A DNA stretch of 64,000 nt from Allacma fusca (GCA_947179485.1 OX359245.1:20075067-20139066), one strand, 5' to 3'. Positions 37,131-51,432 are shown, counted from the first letter of the stretch. Numbers and translations are program-made. Notes: generated by a model from the letters alone, not told the origin.

Positions 37131-40100
37131 TTATTATTAAAATTCATGTTTTTTTCAACACTACATGTTAAAGGAAATCATTACTAGACAATATAGTAAT
37201 TTATACATGTAAAGCAGAGTGTATAAAGTTATACATCTTCAGAATATTAGTAAACACCCGTGTATTTAAATGAGTCTTATTATTACACCTACACAGAAAG
37301 TCACTCTCACTCAGCATCCTGACGATCATAGATTTTATTTATTTTTCTGCTGGCAATAATAATTCATTCCACACCAGGCTGTATTTTGTGAATAGATACC
37401 AGAATAGTACTGCGAAAGAAAACTAGATCTACTGTAATAAAATAATATAAGATAGAAATTCCCTTAAAATTGAAAAGGTGAGTGTAGAATAATTCGACAA
37501 GAAACGCCAAATAAACGTAATTACTTTTAGTAAATACAGACATCTGCTCAGAATCCAGCGTGTGTTTATAAATTCAGTTATTTATTTTAGAATTAGCTAA
37601 CCAAGAACAGGTTTGAATGAGGCAGTAGTAATTATTTTATTTGACAAAAAACCCTTCCGTTCTGCATCCGCTAAACTTCCCGACGGATGAAAAATTCAAT
37701 TACAACGGAACGGTAAGTGGTGACGAAGAGAAACCAAAATAAGGGCAGAGCAAAGCAACTATAACTATACGGACTGTTCATCATTTTTAGTAGATAATGG
37801 AACACATTGCATAATATAGCTGCATCTAATTTTCCCTCTAAATATTTACTTACACATTAATTAATATCCAAGTAAAATTAAACCACTCGTATGAATCAAA
37901 TATTTCAGGTATATTTAAAGCCATCAGCGTAAATGTTTTAAAACATTTTAAAAAGAAATATGAATAATCAATTATCACTAATTTAACAATAGTAATAAAT
38001 CAACGATTACTGGATTTCTCAACAGAAGAAACTCCTTGTCCTATTACGAAGCTATAAACAACGAAATAGATGCTTGCTATTCCTTATTTTTCACGAAGAA
38101 TTTATAATCGCAGGGTATCTCTTCAATGTTACATACATTTCATGGAAATACTATAATCAAATTAATCCTACGAAGAAATCATGTTCTGAAATTTGTGTCC
38201 ACTATTTTCTTAATTCTAAAACAACAATCATCATCATGTGTGTTACACAACTTCGTAATAATTCTTTTGGTTGTAGTAATTACAAATACAACTACTTGTT
38301 ATATTACGAAGCCGAGCCTACAAAATGAAGCCAAAATCTCAAAATTCGTGACAAGTATGTTTTTTATTTTAAAAACACGCAAAATGCAACCATCCCTGAA
38401 GACACTCCTAAAATCATTTACCTGGATGCTCAAATATTTAAACAACTTTACAACATAGTTTCAGGATAGAGTATCTCGATTAACAGCGTCTTTATCACCG
38501 ATAATCATTAAGGAGTCCTCGGGGTAGCAACTAGAAATTCCCACACATGCTCTTGTCAACGATATGCAATGGCCTGGATATTAATTTGTAATTATTACTA
38601 TGCATGTATTACCTCTACATAAATACAGCGGAATATTGGACAGTAATGTGGACACACACACACACTCAGTAATTATATCTATAATGCTTATTTTATTTAT
38701 TTATAATTACTTCATCCCCTATTATCATTTCTCCCCTCGAAATAATCCTGGAAATCTAAGACAAACAAAAAGTTATAGCAACGCTGTTCCACACGTGTCA
38801 TAATTAGATATCCGTCATGGTTCCAACAATTCAATTTTTAATGTATTAATGAAACATTTACTCTTATTAATATTAAAATGCTAAATCTCCTTCTAATATT
38901 CAAATATTCACATGCTCACACTCAAGAACCTTTAATATTTAAAAACTGAATTGAACTTCCGCCTCCTGCAAAATAATGATTAATTAAATGGAAAACTGAT
39001 TGGTGATCTGGCATTGGCAATATCCATTTAATGTGTACACAATAACTATCGTTATCCTAACTGCTACAGTACCTGTATTAAATTCGAGCTCTATAGAATA
39101 GAAAATATTTTGTGAGGTGTTGTTGGTTGCTGAAGAAACTGTATTGCCCACGAACTACACTTTTACCTACGACACCATATGAACATATCCATTTAAATAT
39201 TAATTATTACTATGTTTACCCTATATATTACAAACACACAAGAAACCCGAGTCTGTTCCAACTTTTAGCGACAGATAATAATAATTTTTACTAAAAGACT
39301 CTCGAAATGAGGATCTAATTTTGTAATCTAATAAAATATATATACAGGATTCTCATTCCAATTGAACACCATATATAATTATATATATTTCAAGTCATTA
39401 ATGTAGTTGTATAAGCAAACTTGGAAGTAATAATATGATTTATGGTTTGCGTTTTGTAACTTCCAATTTTATACACTTTTGATTGAGCTGGAGCTAAAAG
39501 ACTGGAAAGAAACCCTGGATTTTTTTACATACTTGCTCAAAATCTGCAATGCAATTTTTTACATTCGCTACTGTATATAATTTGTATGCAGTGAATGGAA
39601 AGCCTGAGAAATAAGCTGGGTTTACTTCCACAGTACACAATAATCATCAAAAATGTTTTACTGTCACGGTTTTGGTAGCCGATTATACTACTACTGGTAG
39701 TACGTCGTAGCAAAAGTAGCTAAAATACATATTCTCATCCCTCTCGATTATATAGTCAGTCAACAATGGTGGTGGAAACACAGCGAAAAATATAAAAGTC
39801 CGGAATCGCGCTCCTCTCTATATATACATATATATGTAATTTATGAATATATATGAGTCAAACATAATAATTACAACATCTACTTTTCTTTAACAGAAAG
39901 GCTACTATTTTTTATACGCGCGCCAATAATGTAATACAGTACACATTTTATTTGTCCACATATACGTATGTATATATCATTTTTAGTATATAAGCTTTTA
40001 TATAGTACACGACCAGACACGCCATGATTATTCTTCAAAGCTTAAGAGAACACAATACACCAATGATGAATCCCAAAAGCGATCACAAAAATTATATGCT

Positions 40101-43100
40101 ATGTACAAGGCTCCACAAAAAAGTCTCATCTCGTCGTTTAGATTTAAAAAAAAGGAATTCCTAGCTTTGTTTAAATATAAATGATTTTAACTTGGAGAGC
40201 GTTCTAATTATACAAGCCCTACCTCGAATGTAGTGAAAATTCCATTGTTACAGATATTAGGAAGAAAATCTTAACTTTCCCCTCGCACAGTGGGTGACTC
40301 ACGTCTCAAAAAATATTAAACTGCCAATGAATGAAGGGGAATGATACCACAGGAAATAAATATTTTGCGGAACCCTGCACAAGCAATTTTTAAAAAAATA
40401 CAAGACCGTGATGCAAAAACTGTTATGATTACATGAGTGACGCAAAATAACGATCTGTATTCCACTCTTCAAAATTAATAATAATTAAACTAATTAAATA
40501 AAACCTAAATTCCGTGTTCGAGGGCCTAGACTTTAACAAAAACCACTACACATTCTCCACAAGTCCTTAATTTTAAAACGAATGTGCTACAAAAATACTC
40601 TAAATTTGAAAACTATACCCACATTTGATGAAGAAGAACGCGACAAATGGGACTGGCCTCTGTCCCAGCAATGTTAATGTGTGTATAATTATAGGTATAG
40701 TTTTTAAATCTTTTAGAAAATTTGAAAGCACGGAAAATAGTAAAACGTTTTAAAATTAAGGACCAATGCAATTATATAGTTGTATTTTTAAAAGCACATG
40801 AATGGAAATATTGTCCATATCATTAAATGTAAATTAATGCCTATACGCCCTGTCGTGTACCACCTCTCTCTATGTAACATGAGAAGAGAAGGGAGTCCAA
40901 TTTATGTACTTGTCTTTGGATCCGACGTTGTGCCACGCAGAGTTGCAATATAGTCATATATATTTTAATTTTATATTATATATAGCATTTATGTAGTTCT
41001 GAGTCTCCGAGAACAAAAAATTCTTACTAATTACTCAATATATACACACGCTACAAATTACTAGCTGGAAGTATATGCGCCTTTTAATTGTTCCAGCGCC
41101 AACGAACCTGCACGTGTATTTTAAATATTCTCGCAATAATATTTTTTTGTATTTATACGTGATAACATTAATACATATTAGACGAATAAATATTTTCTCC
41201 TCTAAAAACTGATTACTACAAGTTCTTTTTTGTTAAAATTTGTATATAGGTAAACGCAGTTCATCTTCAGACTTTCAAGTTTCACATTCACTTTTGTATC
41301 AATATCTATATATTTATATATATATTTATATATGTATGTTTTTATGATATACATATGTCTTGTATATAGTAATTAAGGATTTTTTTTTCTTATTTCCTGG
41401 ACATAAATATATATTTTTTTTAAACCTTGATGAGAGGATCTCCATGATTTTTTCTACAATGTATATGACACAAAATTAGTAGTAACAAAATTTCCACCAT
41501 TAATTTAAAGATATAATTCAACTCACGTAGTCTATTCAGTCCGGTTGAATTCAGTGCTTCCTGCTTTCAACAATGTAATGTCCAATAATTACGCGTTCTC
41601 ACAACTACTACTACAATGTACACCAATCATATAAATTATTAGATGACGATTTTATTTTCCAACTATACTGAATAGAGCAGGTGACGAGATTAAATTCTAT
41701 TAGAGCCACTAAATCAAAATTTAGAATTCAACAATTCAAACGTGGGTGCTGAGAAGACTGAAAAGCTCTATTCTCAAAACTACAACGGAAACTATTTAGA
41801 CATTGCAAGTGTCGTTTCATGCCCTCATCAATTCAAAGAGCCTATGGTATTTTACTTTGTTGGCCATACCTGAACAATTATTATTTTGACGACAAAAAAT
41901 GTAACCGCTAATAAGTGCGTTAGAAAAACTACGTTTGCATTTCTGATTAGCAACGAAAAATCTACATTTTATTTTAAGACCCAATTCGTTGTTTTTGGAT
42001 GTCCGTCTCAAAGTTTTAAAAAACTATTTTTTTTGTATTTTTTGAAAATTATTATTTTTTTTAATGTACAGCAAAATCAGAGACGAAATTCTGAAGTATC
42101 CACATAAATTTTGCTACCATTATTATCTCAAAACGAGTCGACTTCCGTCACCACTGACTTCTATACCATCCAACTCCCGCAAGACACCACAAACAGCGCA
42201 CACCAAAACCTTTTCTCCCACCAGTTTCATTAGAGTAATGCATATACAAGGAGAAACATGGTAAAAAATATTACATTCCCCCATTTTCTCCACATTTTCG
42301 CAAATGTCTCATTGACCTATGTCAGTATTACAGCTCAAAAACTTGAAAGAGTTTTTCAGGATTTCAAAATTTAACAATTTTTAATAACCTTATCAAAGCC
42401 TCAAAAACTATATTTATTTACAACGAATTTTACTGGTCCGGGTCAATATTTGCGGTCACACTGGTCGAAGACGTGAAACAACTAACAATTATTAGCCGGG
42501 TTTTATACCCAAAGAATTTGTTTTTTTTTTCACACGAATCATAACCATTAATCTGGTTCTTTTTAGATTCGGGCTGAAGAGAGCAGTATTGAAGAAAATT
42601 TTCCATTAAATTTCCAGCAGGGGATCCGAATGAATTGTAACTGCCTGATATTTTACCAAATAAAATTCCTCGTTATAATTTCTCTCAATAATATTGTATA
42701 TTTTAGCTAGCCATGCCCAATCATAGTTTTAACCGTAAAGACTTGGCAGGTGACTGACTGAAAAATGTCCTACTATAACGAAGCCTCAAAACATATTTTG
42801 ACTAAACTACTTTGCGCGGCTGCTACGTAAAACTTACAAATTTTTTAAGTGATTAAAAATCCCGAATACTCTTCAAGTTTTAGAGAACCATTGTCGGAAA
42901 AATAGTTAGAGTTAATAAAACGAATTGCAGAAAATCTGGAAGAAAATCTGCTGCTGTCGAAATATTTTCTGTTTGTTACATGGGCTGCAGGGGGTACGCG
43001 TAGGTATTGTGGCACCATGTATTGGAAATACACCCGTAGAATAGATACACATAGTGTCTTGCAAGAACAGCTTTATGAATGAATTTTTGGTATATTATTC

Positions 43101-44198
43101 TTTACACATGAATTTACTCCCATTTACGTAACTAATGTTCTTACTTTCTTACTCTTCAACCACTCCAATATGGGCCAATATTTATGTATGTTTTAAGTTT
43201 TACAGCTATAGCTGGATGCTGAGAATGATGCCCAATCGTCAATTTATTCTAACCCAACCCAGCGTTTTCAAAGACTCACATCTATGTACATTACATATAT
43301 GACCATGTAACTTCCACATTTCTAATTTCTGTCAACACGTAATGGTTTTATTACCAATTACTGCAAGGTATCTCGATTCGTACACACAACTACTAGTTAC
43401 TCTAAGGTTTGCATATTAATAGATTGATTAATACAGGAAGTGAAAATAACACCAACGGAAGCAAAACTGGGTGGCGGATTTTTTTTAAATGGTTCACCGC
43501 TTAATTTTACACATGAATATTATAAGCTACAAGATTCTATAATCTAATATTATGTAATTATTATGTAAGTTCTGAATTAGCCCTAGGTAATCATTTACTA
43601 CTTCTCCATAAAAAATTACAAAAAAGAGTAAAATGGAATATTAAGTACGAAAAGACATTTTCCTTAAACATGAAAGCCATACAAACGTAGATTTGTACGA
43701 CGAATCCACAGTTACGGCCACCAAATTCTTCCGTACTTCAAAAACGAAAAAAGTCCCCTTCCCCCATAACAATACATAACTATGATTCTTATAATTATAT
43801 TATTATTACACCCTAATGTGCAGGAGAAACTACTTTAAAGGACCAATGTCAACCAGCTATCATTTTAAATTATGCAATATCTATGTGTATGTATCTATGC
43901 CTGCAAATATATATTCTATATTTAAACGGATCCCCGGGGAAAATAACACCATCAGATAATCCCTGTGTAAACCAATAACTTTGGCGTGATTACTAATAAT
44001 TATTATAGGATGAAGATATTGAATTAAAGCAGAGGTATCTAACTGTAACACATAAAGGACTAAAAAAATATTGAATGACCAAAGCGGTCATGAATATTGA
44101 GTTCCAAAAACTGCTAAGGTTTTAAATATTTCAAATCAACATATGTTTTCAACATTTTTTTTAACAATAAACAACCCCGAATAAGTGATGGACAAACA
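37131..44198 (-). other. AT-rich gene-free stretch; possible long headcase 3'UTR
   Basis: No reading frame of interest appears over 7 kb on either strand. The stretch begins directly after the headcase stop codon. On the minus strand an AATAAA sits at 37136-37131, near where the short transposon-like copies common in intergenic DNA resume. Within it I saw only the dispersed GACCGCAAATATT repeat at about 42309-42475. A very long 3'UTR would fit, but an AT-rich spacer is equally possible from sequence alone. Confidence 0.3.
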
Positions 44199-47100
44199 TT
44201 AACACATATTAACCTTGTCGAAGATGCTTGGTAGTGCCTTGGCCAAGTGGAAGTCAACTAGGCCACATTTTGGACATCGAGCCGACTGACTGTATTCCGA
44301 GAAGAAATTTGGCCGTTGCTCAATCACATCACTCTTGCAACTGATGCACTGAAAAATTAAAACAAGAAACATAGCCAGAATTATTTTTTACATTAAAGGA
44401 TGCGGATTGTGGGCACAGAATCATCGGAATCAGCCAAATGCTGCTGATTTCAAGGAACTCTTTCCCGGGAAGTTGCAAAATCAGTCAACCATAGTTATTT
44501 TTCCGAAATGCATACTACCAATGCAGTTACCAAATCGAAGGGATATTGTACTTTATCAAAATTTCTGCTATCGAGAAAATTTTCTAAATAGAGGGGCAGT
44601 TGACAAAAATATTTATGGGGCTACATTTATTATGTGATTGAATACACGCGCCGGTATTTCCCTTAATTTGGTGTGGAATGTTTAGAAAATCGCAAATGAA
44701 AATTACAGGTAAACTGGGATGCATACTTTACCACGGAAACCAGGTGTTCCACAGATGAGAAATACTAACTATATAATTATATTATGACTACGACACTAAA
44801 AATAGAGCATCTCTGAAATACTTACCGCCAGGCGCTCGCGACAACAAGGTGTAGCAGCGAAGATATCGTACGAATAGCAAGTGCCAAGAACAAGAGAGGA
44901 TCCGTCCCATTTAGACCTGCAGCACCGGCAGTACAAGTTGACGCTCCAACCCTCCAAGCAGCTCATGCACACAGCGCTTAAATACTGTACCCTTCCATCC
45001 GGCATCATAGTCTACATATAACAAAAAAAGTTCTTGAATTAAATACTGTAGACAGAATACCGTACCTACATGGATTTTAGCAGGATCACAGTAAACTAAT
45101 GCTAATTTGCTACGTTCATTCTCATCCTAATAAAAACCTATATGTACATATGCACATTGTACGTAAAAACATGACAAAGTACAACACACAGGGTATGTTG
45201 TACTATATATTGCTATATAGGGTTCCATAGGTACGGATATGGTGCAACAATAGATTTCACTTCCACTAGATTATACCTACAGTTATGTTATACCCAATTA
45301 AAGGAGATATTATTCAATCCCCAAATTCGAGTAAATTTTTAAATTTCTTTTACTTCAATGCACTGACCTACGTTGGCATATGTGCGGCTTCAACTGGCCA
45401 AAGATCTACTGTCTACTTTGACTTGTTATTTCATGGTGGAGCTTTTAATATCAATAGATACGAAATATTTTTTTATACTATTAATAGTATTATTTAATTA
45501 ATTTTATTAATTAATGAATGCATTACAAATGAAGAGCAACATAGAATTAAAGTGATGATAGTCTATCGTTTTTCAAATTTGTTCCATGAATATACGTACG
45601 GCTACTTATTAGAAGTATACAAAGTGAGTTAAATTAATTTTCTTACCTCAACACAAGCTTTCGTGTGCTGCCTCGGAGTGAGGAAGAATGTTCCATCAAT
45701 CAGAGGATAACGATCAAAGATGATCAAATTGGTGTGACAAAGTACGCACGAAATTCTGTTGGTCTTGGTTGCGATCAGAGTTGCCAGTACAAAATTTCGA
45801 GTGTCATCATTTCCATGAGTCTCGTCCTCCATCTACCAAGATTAAGAAATTACAATATGTACCAATGAAGACGTAATACTTCAATCTGTGCAATTCACTT
45901 TAATGACTTATGTAATTTTATAGCCTAACGCACCTGTGATTTGTGGAATCATTCAATCCACACAATTTCGATCCTGTATTTATATAATATAATTTCACAC
46001 CCACATGAACCCGTTCGTTATACATACTTGCTGTGGAGCACATCTTTCCTATTAACTATTTAAACTATGGACATTTCTTTTTTCACTAAATAATTCTCTC
46101 CTTGAGTAGGCGTAAAACTGGGGAAGTTGCAGAGGATCAAGAACTTCTGATAATGTTCCTATTTTACCATGCAAGATAATATGTAACAATCCTTTATTAT
46201 AAAACATTTTGGTTTTTTACAATCCTGGACGTGCTAATAACATATTTTACGGGAAATTGTTTAATTTATTTCATTAACCTAACTCTAAAACTGCAATGGC
46301 AGGATTTAAAAATGATACCAAACCATATGAAAGCATGTTCATATCTTACGAGAAACTAAAATCCTCACATTACTTCAAAGGTATCACTACTGTGACCGCA
46401 AATATTGACCAAGGTTAATAAAACCAATTTTATCAAATCCCTTTCAAAATTTACTACAAAACAATTTAATACTGTTTTCACTATTACGCTTTATGGACTA
46501 CCGGAAGTGGGGAGGATTTGTGCGGATAAGACTTCTGGCGAATAGTAATACTATTTTGTGTGCATTTTAATACCCAAAAACTGTCCCCTTCAATTTGAAA
46601 TTGTTGCAATGGCAATCAATACCAAATAATTATCTTGAGTGCGTACACTGCGTACACATAATTTCCATCTCTGCATAATAACAACAAACGAAGAGGTTCC
46701 TCCCTACCACAGACACTCCTTTTAGTAGCATTCACTATATGTATACATATAATTACTCCAACTTGAATAGCTGCTCAACATTGCATTATATCTAAGAGCA
46801 ATATATCCGCTCAAGTTTTTAAGTTCATACGGTTGCAACCATCCTTTACCATTTTCTGCAGCTTGATGTACATATACACACGCAACAAAACAAACCCCCT
46901 GGTTTAACCTCAGCCATGCGCACCAAAACGAACAAACTCCAAAAAGTGCGTATTGCGTAGTAAATTCCGAAAACCGAAAGTTGTGCCAAGAAGTCGCTAT
47001 TGCCTGCTAACACCAGAAAGAAAGGCCTAAGAATTTTCTGACTACAATAATAATTCTGAATTTCCCGAAGAAAAAAGCGAAAGTTACTCACATCTGAAAT

Positions 47101-50100
47101 AACCTGACAATTTGTTTTGAAACGTGTACTTATGTGCAATCAAGACGCTCTCAAATTTGGTATGAATTACGAAATCTACGGTACCCTTCAACTGTCGTCT
47201 TCCCATGGATTCGGAATGCTTACTCTGGATAATAAATGATTAGTCCAAAATTTTCGGGCATATTTTTAAGCATAAAACTTTCTCTCCCGGGAAAAATCTT
47301 GCAGCAACTCCCTCATAGTTAAAAAAAAGGTTTTAAATGAATTAAAACTCCTAACCAATTAATCATTCAGTGGAAGTTGTAGTAGTAAAAACTGACCTAC
47401 GGAAACCAAGTGAAACAATCGGTGTATGGGAAGTTATAGGACAGGGGGGCCGAAATAAGACATGAACACGAAGATACAGAAGGGAGATGGAAGTAGGAAC
47501 AATGAGTATAAATTATGTACCCTACATGTGAAAGGGCGCCAAGTGCCATGCTACTACGCATATTGGGAAACCCTCAAGTGTACATATACCTATGTATAGG
47601 GAGGGGTAGGAAAAGGATCGAGCCTCCAAAACTACTATAAGTATAGTATTTCCAAATACATAAGAGCCAACGCAACCCTAACAATTTATTCCGTATGAAA
47701 TAAGAACCTTGAAGCACAAATCGATATCTGAGCTGGAATTTCCCCTCCGAATAGTAGGAGCAAGTAGCAAGCACACAGAATGTTCCTGAACATTTCTTCC
47801 CCCCTATCTCTACGCAGCGTCTCTTCACATCCTTTCTCCTCCTGCGTGAGTAACAGGCTACATTCACAATCATATGTAAATACAAGCAGCTTCCAGTACA
47901 CAGCATGATCAGTATATATTTACTACGACACTTATAGAGGTAGGGAGGGAGACTTTCAGCCAGTAGTCACACTACTAGTGAGGTTTCAATACGGAAACTT
48001 TGACATAGGACTAGCACGATCTCTTAGACTACCCCAATTGTGCTTCCATTATTTTGCGCGTTTTTCTACTATATGCGCATTTAAAAAACAGAGTAGAACA
48101 TAAGAGAGGGTAGGGTGTTGCAAAACATCCCCTATTTCATACAAACCGGCTTTTTTCCATCCCCCCATTTTTAAGTTCCCTTGTGAGTTTTACAAAAATA
48201 ACGCAGCAGCACTGACCTAAGTCAACTTATACGCTAAGCTTTTAGGATGACTTACATACATATAAGTACACATACACATATATACATTTTTCTTATTTCC
48301 ACAATGACTAAATATACTTCACGAATTCCAAATGAGATTGTATAAAATCAAACTATAATGGCGACATATAAGAGAGAATTAAACATCATATAGCTACGTT
48401 GTCACAAGTGCAACCCATTACGGGATGCCCTGACCTTCTGCGGAACTGCTGGCCCTATGGAACTGTACCCGCAATTATTGGAGAAGATTTTAAAATGTTA
48501 AAAACATGCATGTGGATATACCAGTACATCCTGTCATAACTATCATAACCGAGTGAACATCAATATTGGTTACACTACTACTAATACTACTACAGAATAT
48601 TTATTTTTATATGCATCTTGTGGTGAACTGCAACTTTGTGACATTAAATATCATTTAGCATGAAATTTTGAATTATGAATTTCAGTTTAAAATTTAACTT
48701 TGGACTCAAACTTTTCAGGTAAGTATAAGTTTGCAGGTGGACATAAAGGGCAAGGTGCTGTCGTTTGAGTAAACCTTGTATCATTGGAACAGCGTTATGA
48801 GTGGACTACTTAATTATTAATAAAGAAAATATCAAACCAAAATATTTACCTTGATGTGATACGAATTCAACTTATGCCGGGGCAGAGCGTTGAAAGAACT
48901 GAAGTCCATTCGTCGACTAAATATTCCTCCTGAGTTATGCCTGCAATGTAAAAAAAATTAACACGTCTTTACACTATCATTTATAATCTTCATTGGCAGG
49001 AATGCTGGTATACGACATAGAATTTGGAACTTTCCAATGTCAAATATTCAAGGAGTAAACGAGAGGCTGAGATGCCTGTGTAGTTAGAAACAAACTGGGG
49101 AACACGACATAATACGGTGGCAATTTCCGAAGTGATTTTAACGGAGTAAATAATTCCATTCTCCATGAAAAGCTGCGTGTAGTGATAAAGTAAATAATGA
49201 TGCATTTTTTGTTCCCTAGGTTTCATACATGGTTGAATTAAATCGAACTATCTGACCTGATATCGTCGTTAAACAGACAAAGTGATCTACATGCTATTGT
49301 TTTGTATAGCATGTAGATCATTTTGTCTCTTCAGCGACGATTTGATTTTCTTGGAGCCTTTGTGCAAGCTCATGAAGATTCATCAAGGAAAAGAAGTGCG
49401 GTTGAGAATCTGCTTGAGTGATGTTACAGGGACACACCACCATCCAAAAGAGCAGGAAGAAATTTAGGAGATGAGTCAGACCGTGTTGAAATCCGAGGAA
49501 AAGCTACTACTCTCGGTCTGTGACCAGTTTGTCAGATTTTGATGCGGTTTCGACTAGAATATAGTTTAAATTTGATGTCCGAGTGCAGTTTTTTGAAATT
49601 CAGTAATTTCAACCCACATTATTTTGATAATCGAGAAACGAAAATTTCTTTTATAAATTTGAGTTAATATTTTTGATTTTTATCGAATTTTAAAAAACCG
49701 CCAAAGCTGCACTAGGATGTCAAATTTAAATTATCCTAGTCGAAACCGCATCAAAATTTGACCACGCGTTTCCGAGATAATCTCTAAAAACCGAAAGTCG
49801 GGGGTTTTCCCCGGATTTCACCACGGGCCTGTTAATTTCCCAAATTTCTTCCCCGAATGGTCCCTTATATGGTGGTGTGTCCCTATAACATCGCCCAATC
49901 AAATTCTTCGTGACCTTACACTGTTGTCATGTTTCCCAAAAATAACCGAATCTCAGACATTAATATGAATTCTACCGTTGAGAATTTCACTACAATTTTT
50001 CACGAAGTCCCTAGAAGCGGCTGACACCCGGAGTTTCTTCTTGCATAATCTCTATAAATTACTTCTCTTAAATACTACATGATGGGCCAAAACGACTGAA

Positions 50101-51432
50101 ATTGAATATTGACACAACCAAAGCAAGCAATCTTAGCAATTATAAGCACGCTTCGTTTCTTGAGTCTAACTAAAAGCTGTTCTTTTTCGCATTCAAAATC
50201 GTACCCCCTATCAAATGTATGGATAAGTGCACACATGCCTATTATTTATCGTAAACTGACATGTAAATCATCAAATTGCAATACTGTGACTTCTTTTACG
50301 ACAATTCAAATAATATTTGAAATATATTACCGAGTTCGTTCGGTTCCCAACTCAGTCAACCCCTTTGAATTCTTGCGGAACCGGTACAAATTCATGCCGT
50401 AGCTATTTACGGGTGACCCAAACTGAGCTCCAGGCGATGGTGGTGAACCGGAAACGCCTGAACTTGAAGCAGCGGAGCCAGTTGAAGACAAGCTGTTCAC
50501 CCTCGGACGGGAGCACACAGACGAGGTAAGAGATGCTCCCAGACCACAATCCCAACTTCCTTGAGATCCAACACTACCAATATGCGGACGATCTATCGGC
50601 GTAGCAAGTTTATGATTGTTATTGGGATGTGGAACTGGCGCTGAAATTGCCAATGTAGGCCTTTCCTTTGTTTTATTCTTCTTCTTTTTAGGATGGCCCA
50701 CCCCGTTGCCCGGTATAGGCACAGCTGCAGCAACAGCAGCCCCATTACGACCGTTGGCAACATTTGCTTGAGCTACGTTATTGTCCTCTAAAGCTACAGC
50801 AGCAGCGATAGCAACAGCTCCAGCATGACGTACAGGTGGCAACCAATCCAAATCCTTTCGCAAGTGTCCTTTTCCACATTTGCAACTGCAAGCTTTGAAA
50901 GCTAGATCGTATCCACGCTTTGTCCAAAGATTCTGAAGTCTTTGCTTTTCAGACCATGATCGAGCTCTTCCGCAAGACCGGAGGTAAGTCAGTACAGTTT
51001 GCTCCCATGTATCAAAACATTCCCGGTGCATGTACTGACCTTGGTCACAATGATCATTATTACAAGCAACCTTGACGACTTCAACGTCAGAGGTACCTAT
51101 GTCCTCTAGATAGATCAGTTTTCCAGGATTCAAGCATTCCGTAGGCACACAGCACCGTGTGGGTCTTAAATAAAAATGCATTCATACTATTGTCAAAAAG
51201 CTGCACATTACTACATTCATTTACATCACACTACAGAACTGAAACTGGAATAGCAGTATGAGCTTTAAGTTTGAACAATAAATACTATTACTGGGAGCTG
51301 CCGGAATGAGTGGAAACCAACGAAGCTACATAAATAAACTAAGGACTCTTACCTGGCCTGTGGATGACCAACTGCTCCTTCCATCTGACCATGTAGCGCA
51401 CCATTCGGTTGATTCTTTTTGCTCGGAGGCAT
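44199..51432 (-). CDS. hdc: Headcase (HECA) homologue
   Basis: Six coding exons on the minus strand: 51432-51353, 51164-50331, 48940-48850, 45832-45647, 45011-44826 and 44348-44199 (TAA). All join in frame to 508 residues, near human HECA (543). Exon 2 carries the Cys-rich N-terminal headcase domain (CCVPTECLNPGKLIYLED, CNNDHCDQGQYMHRECFDTW, CSCKCGKGHLRKDLDWLPP), then an Ala/Ser/Gly-rich linker. Exons 3-6 hold the conserved C-terminal region (FSSFNALPRHKLNSYHIK, NRISCVLCHTNLIIFDRYPL, CMSCLEGWSVNLYCRCCRSK, CPKCGLVDFHLAKALPSIF) with many CxxC pairs. Headcase is a cytoplasmic regulator that, in Drosophila, limits tracheal branching, marks imaginal cells and restrains TOR-linked growth with Unkempt. 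The start is the ATG at 51432-51430 (MPPSKKNQPNG), placed 26 codons before the domain. A 5'UTR exon probably lies upstream. Two hairpin elements sit in the 1.4-kb intron after exon 2. Confidence 0.93.
45833..48849 (-). other. Third headcase intron
   Basis: A 3.0-kb intron between headcase exons 3 and 4. It contains one copy of the dispersed GACCGCAAATATTGACC repeat at about 46391-46440. Open frames at 47906-47574 and 47139-46846 (minus) match nothing recognisable. Confidence 0.7.
49263..49340. mobile_element. Minimal 78-bp hairpin element related to the one at 13947-14310
   Basis: Starts TCGTCGTTAAACAGACAAAG and ends CTCTTCAGCGACGA, the same right terminus as the large hairpin element. It holds one inverted pair of the same unit (GATCTACATGC / GCATGTAGATC) around a loop of about 13 nt. 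The left arm has drifted from the family end TCGTCGCTGAAGAGG. TA precedes it; TT follows where TA would be expected. It lies in headcase intron 2. Confidence 0.7.
49420..49892. mobile_element. Foldback element of about 470 bp in headcase intron 2
   Basis: The terminal arms are inverse copies: GATGTTACAGGGACACACCA on the left against the inverse of the same with one mismatch on the right. Long inner arms also pair: TGATGCGGTTTCGACTAG at about 49540 against its inverse ending about 49756, and GAAATCCGAGGAAAA against its inverse near 49810. The unpaired centre is about 49600-49690. A TA lies just outside the CAGGG ends, which would fit a TA duplication. No coding capacity was seen. It is a non-autonomous foldback element of unknown family. 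Confidence 0.75.

Noticed and set aside
47574-47906. 110-codon minus-strand frame inside headcase intron 3
   Set aside because: Not flanked by splice sites that would keep the headcase frame, and headcase exons 3 and 4 already join in phase.
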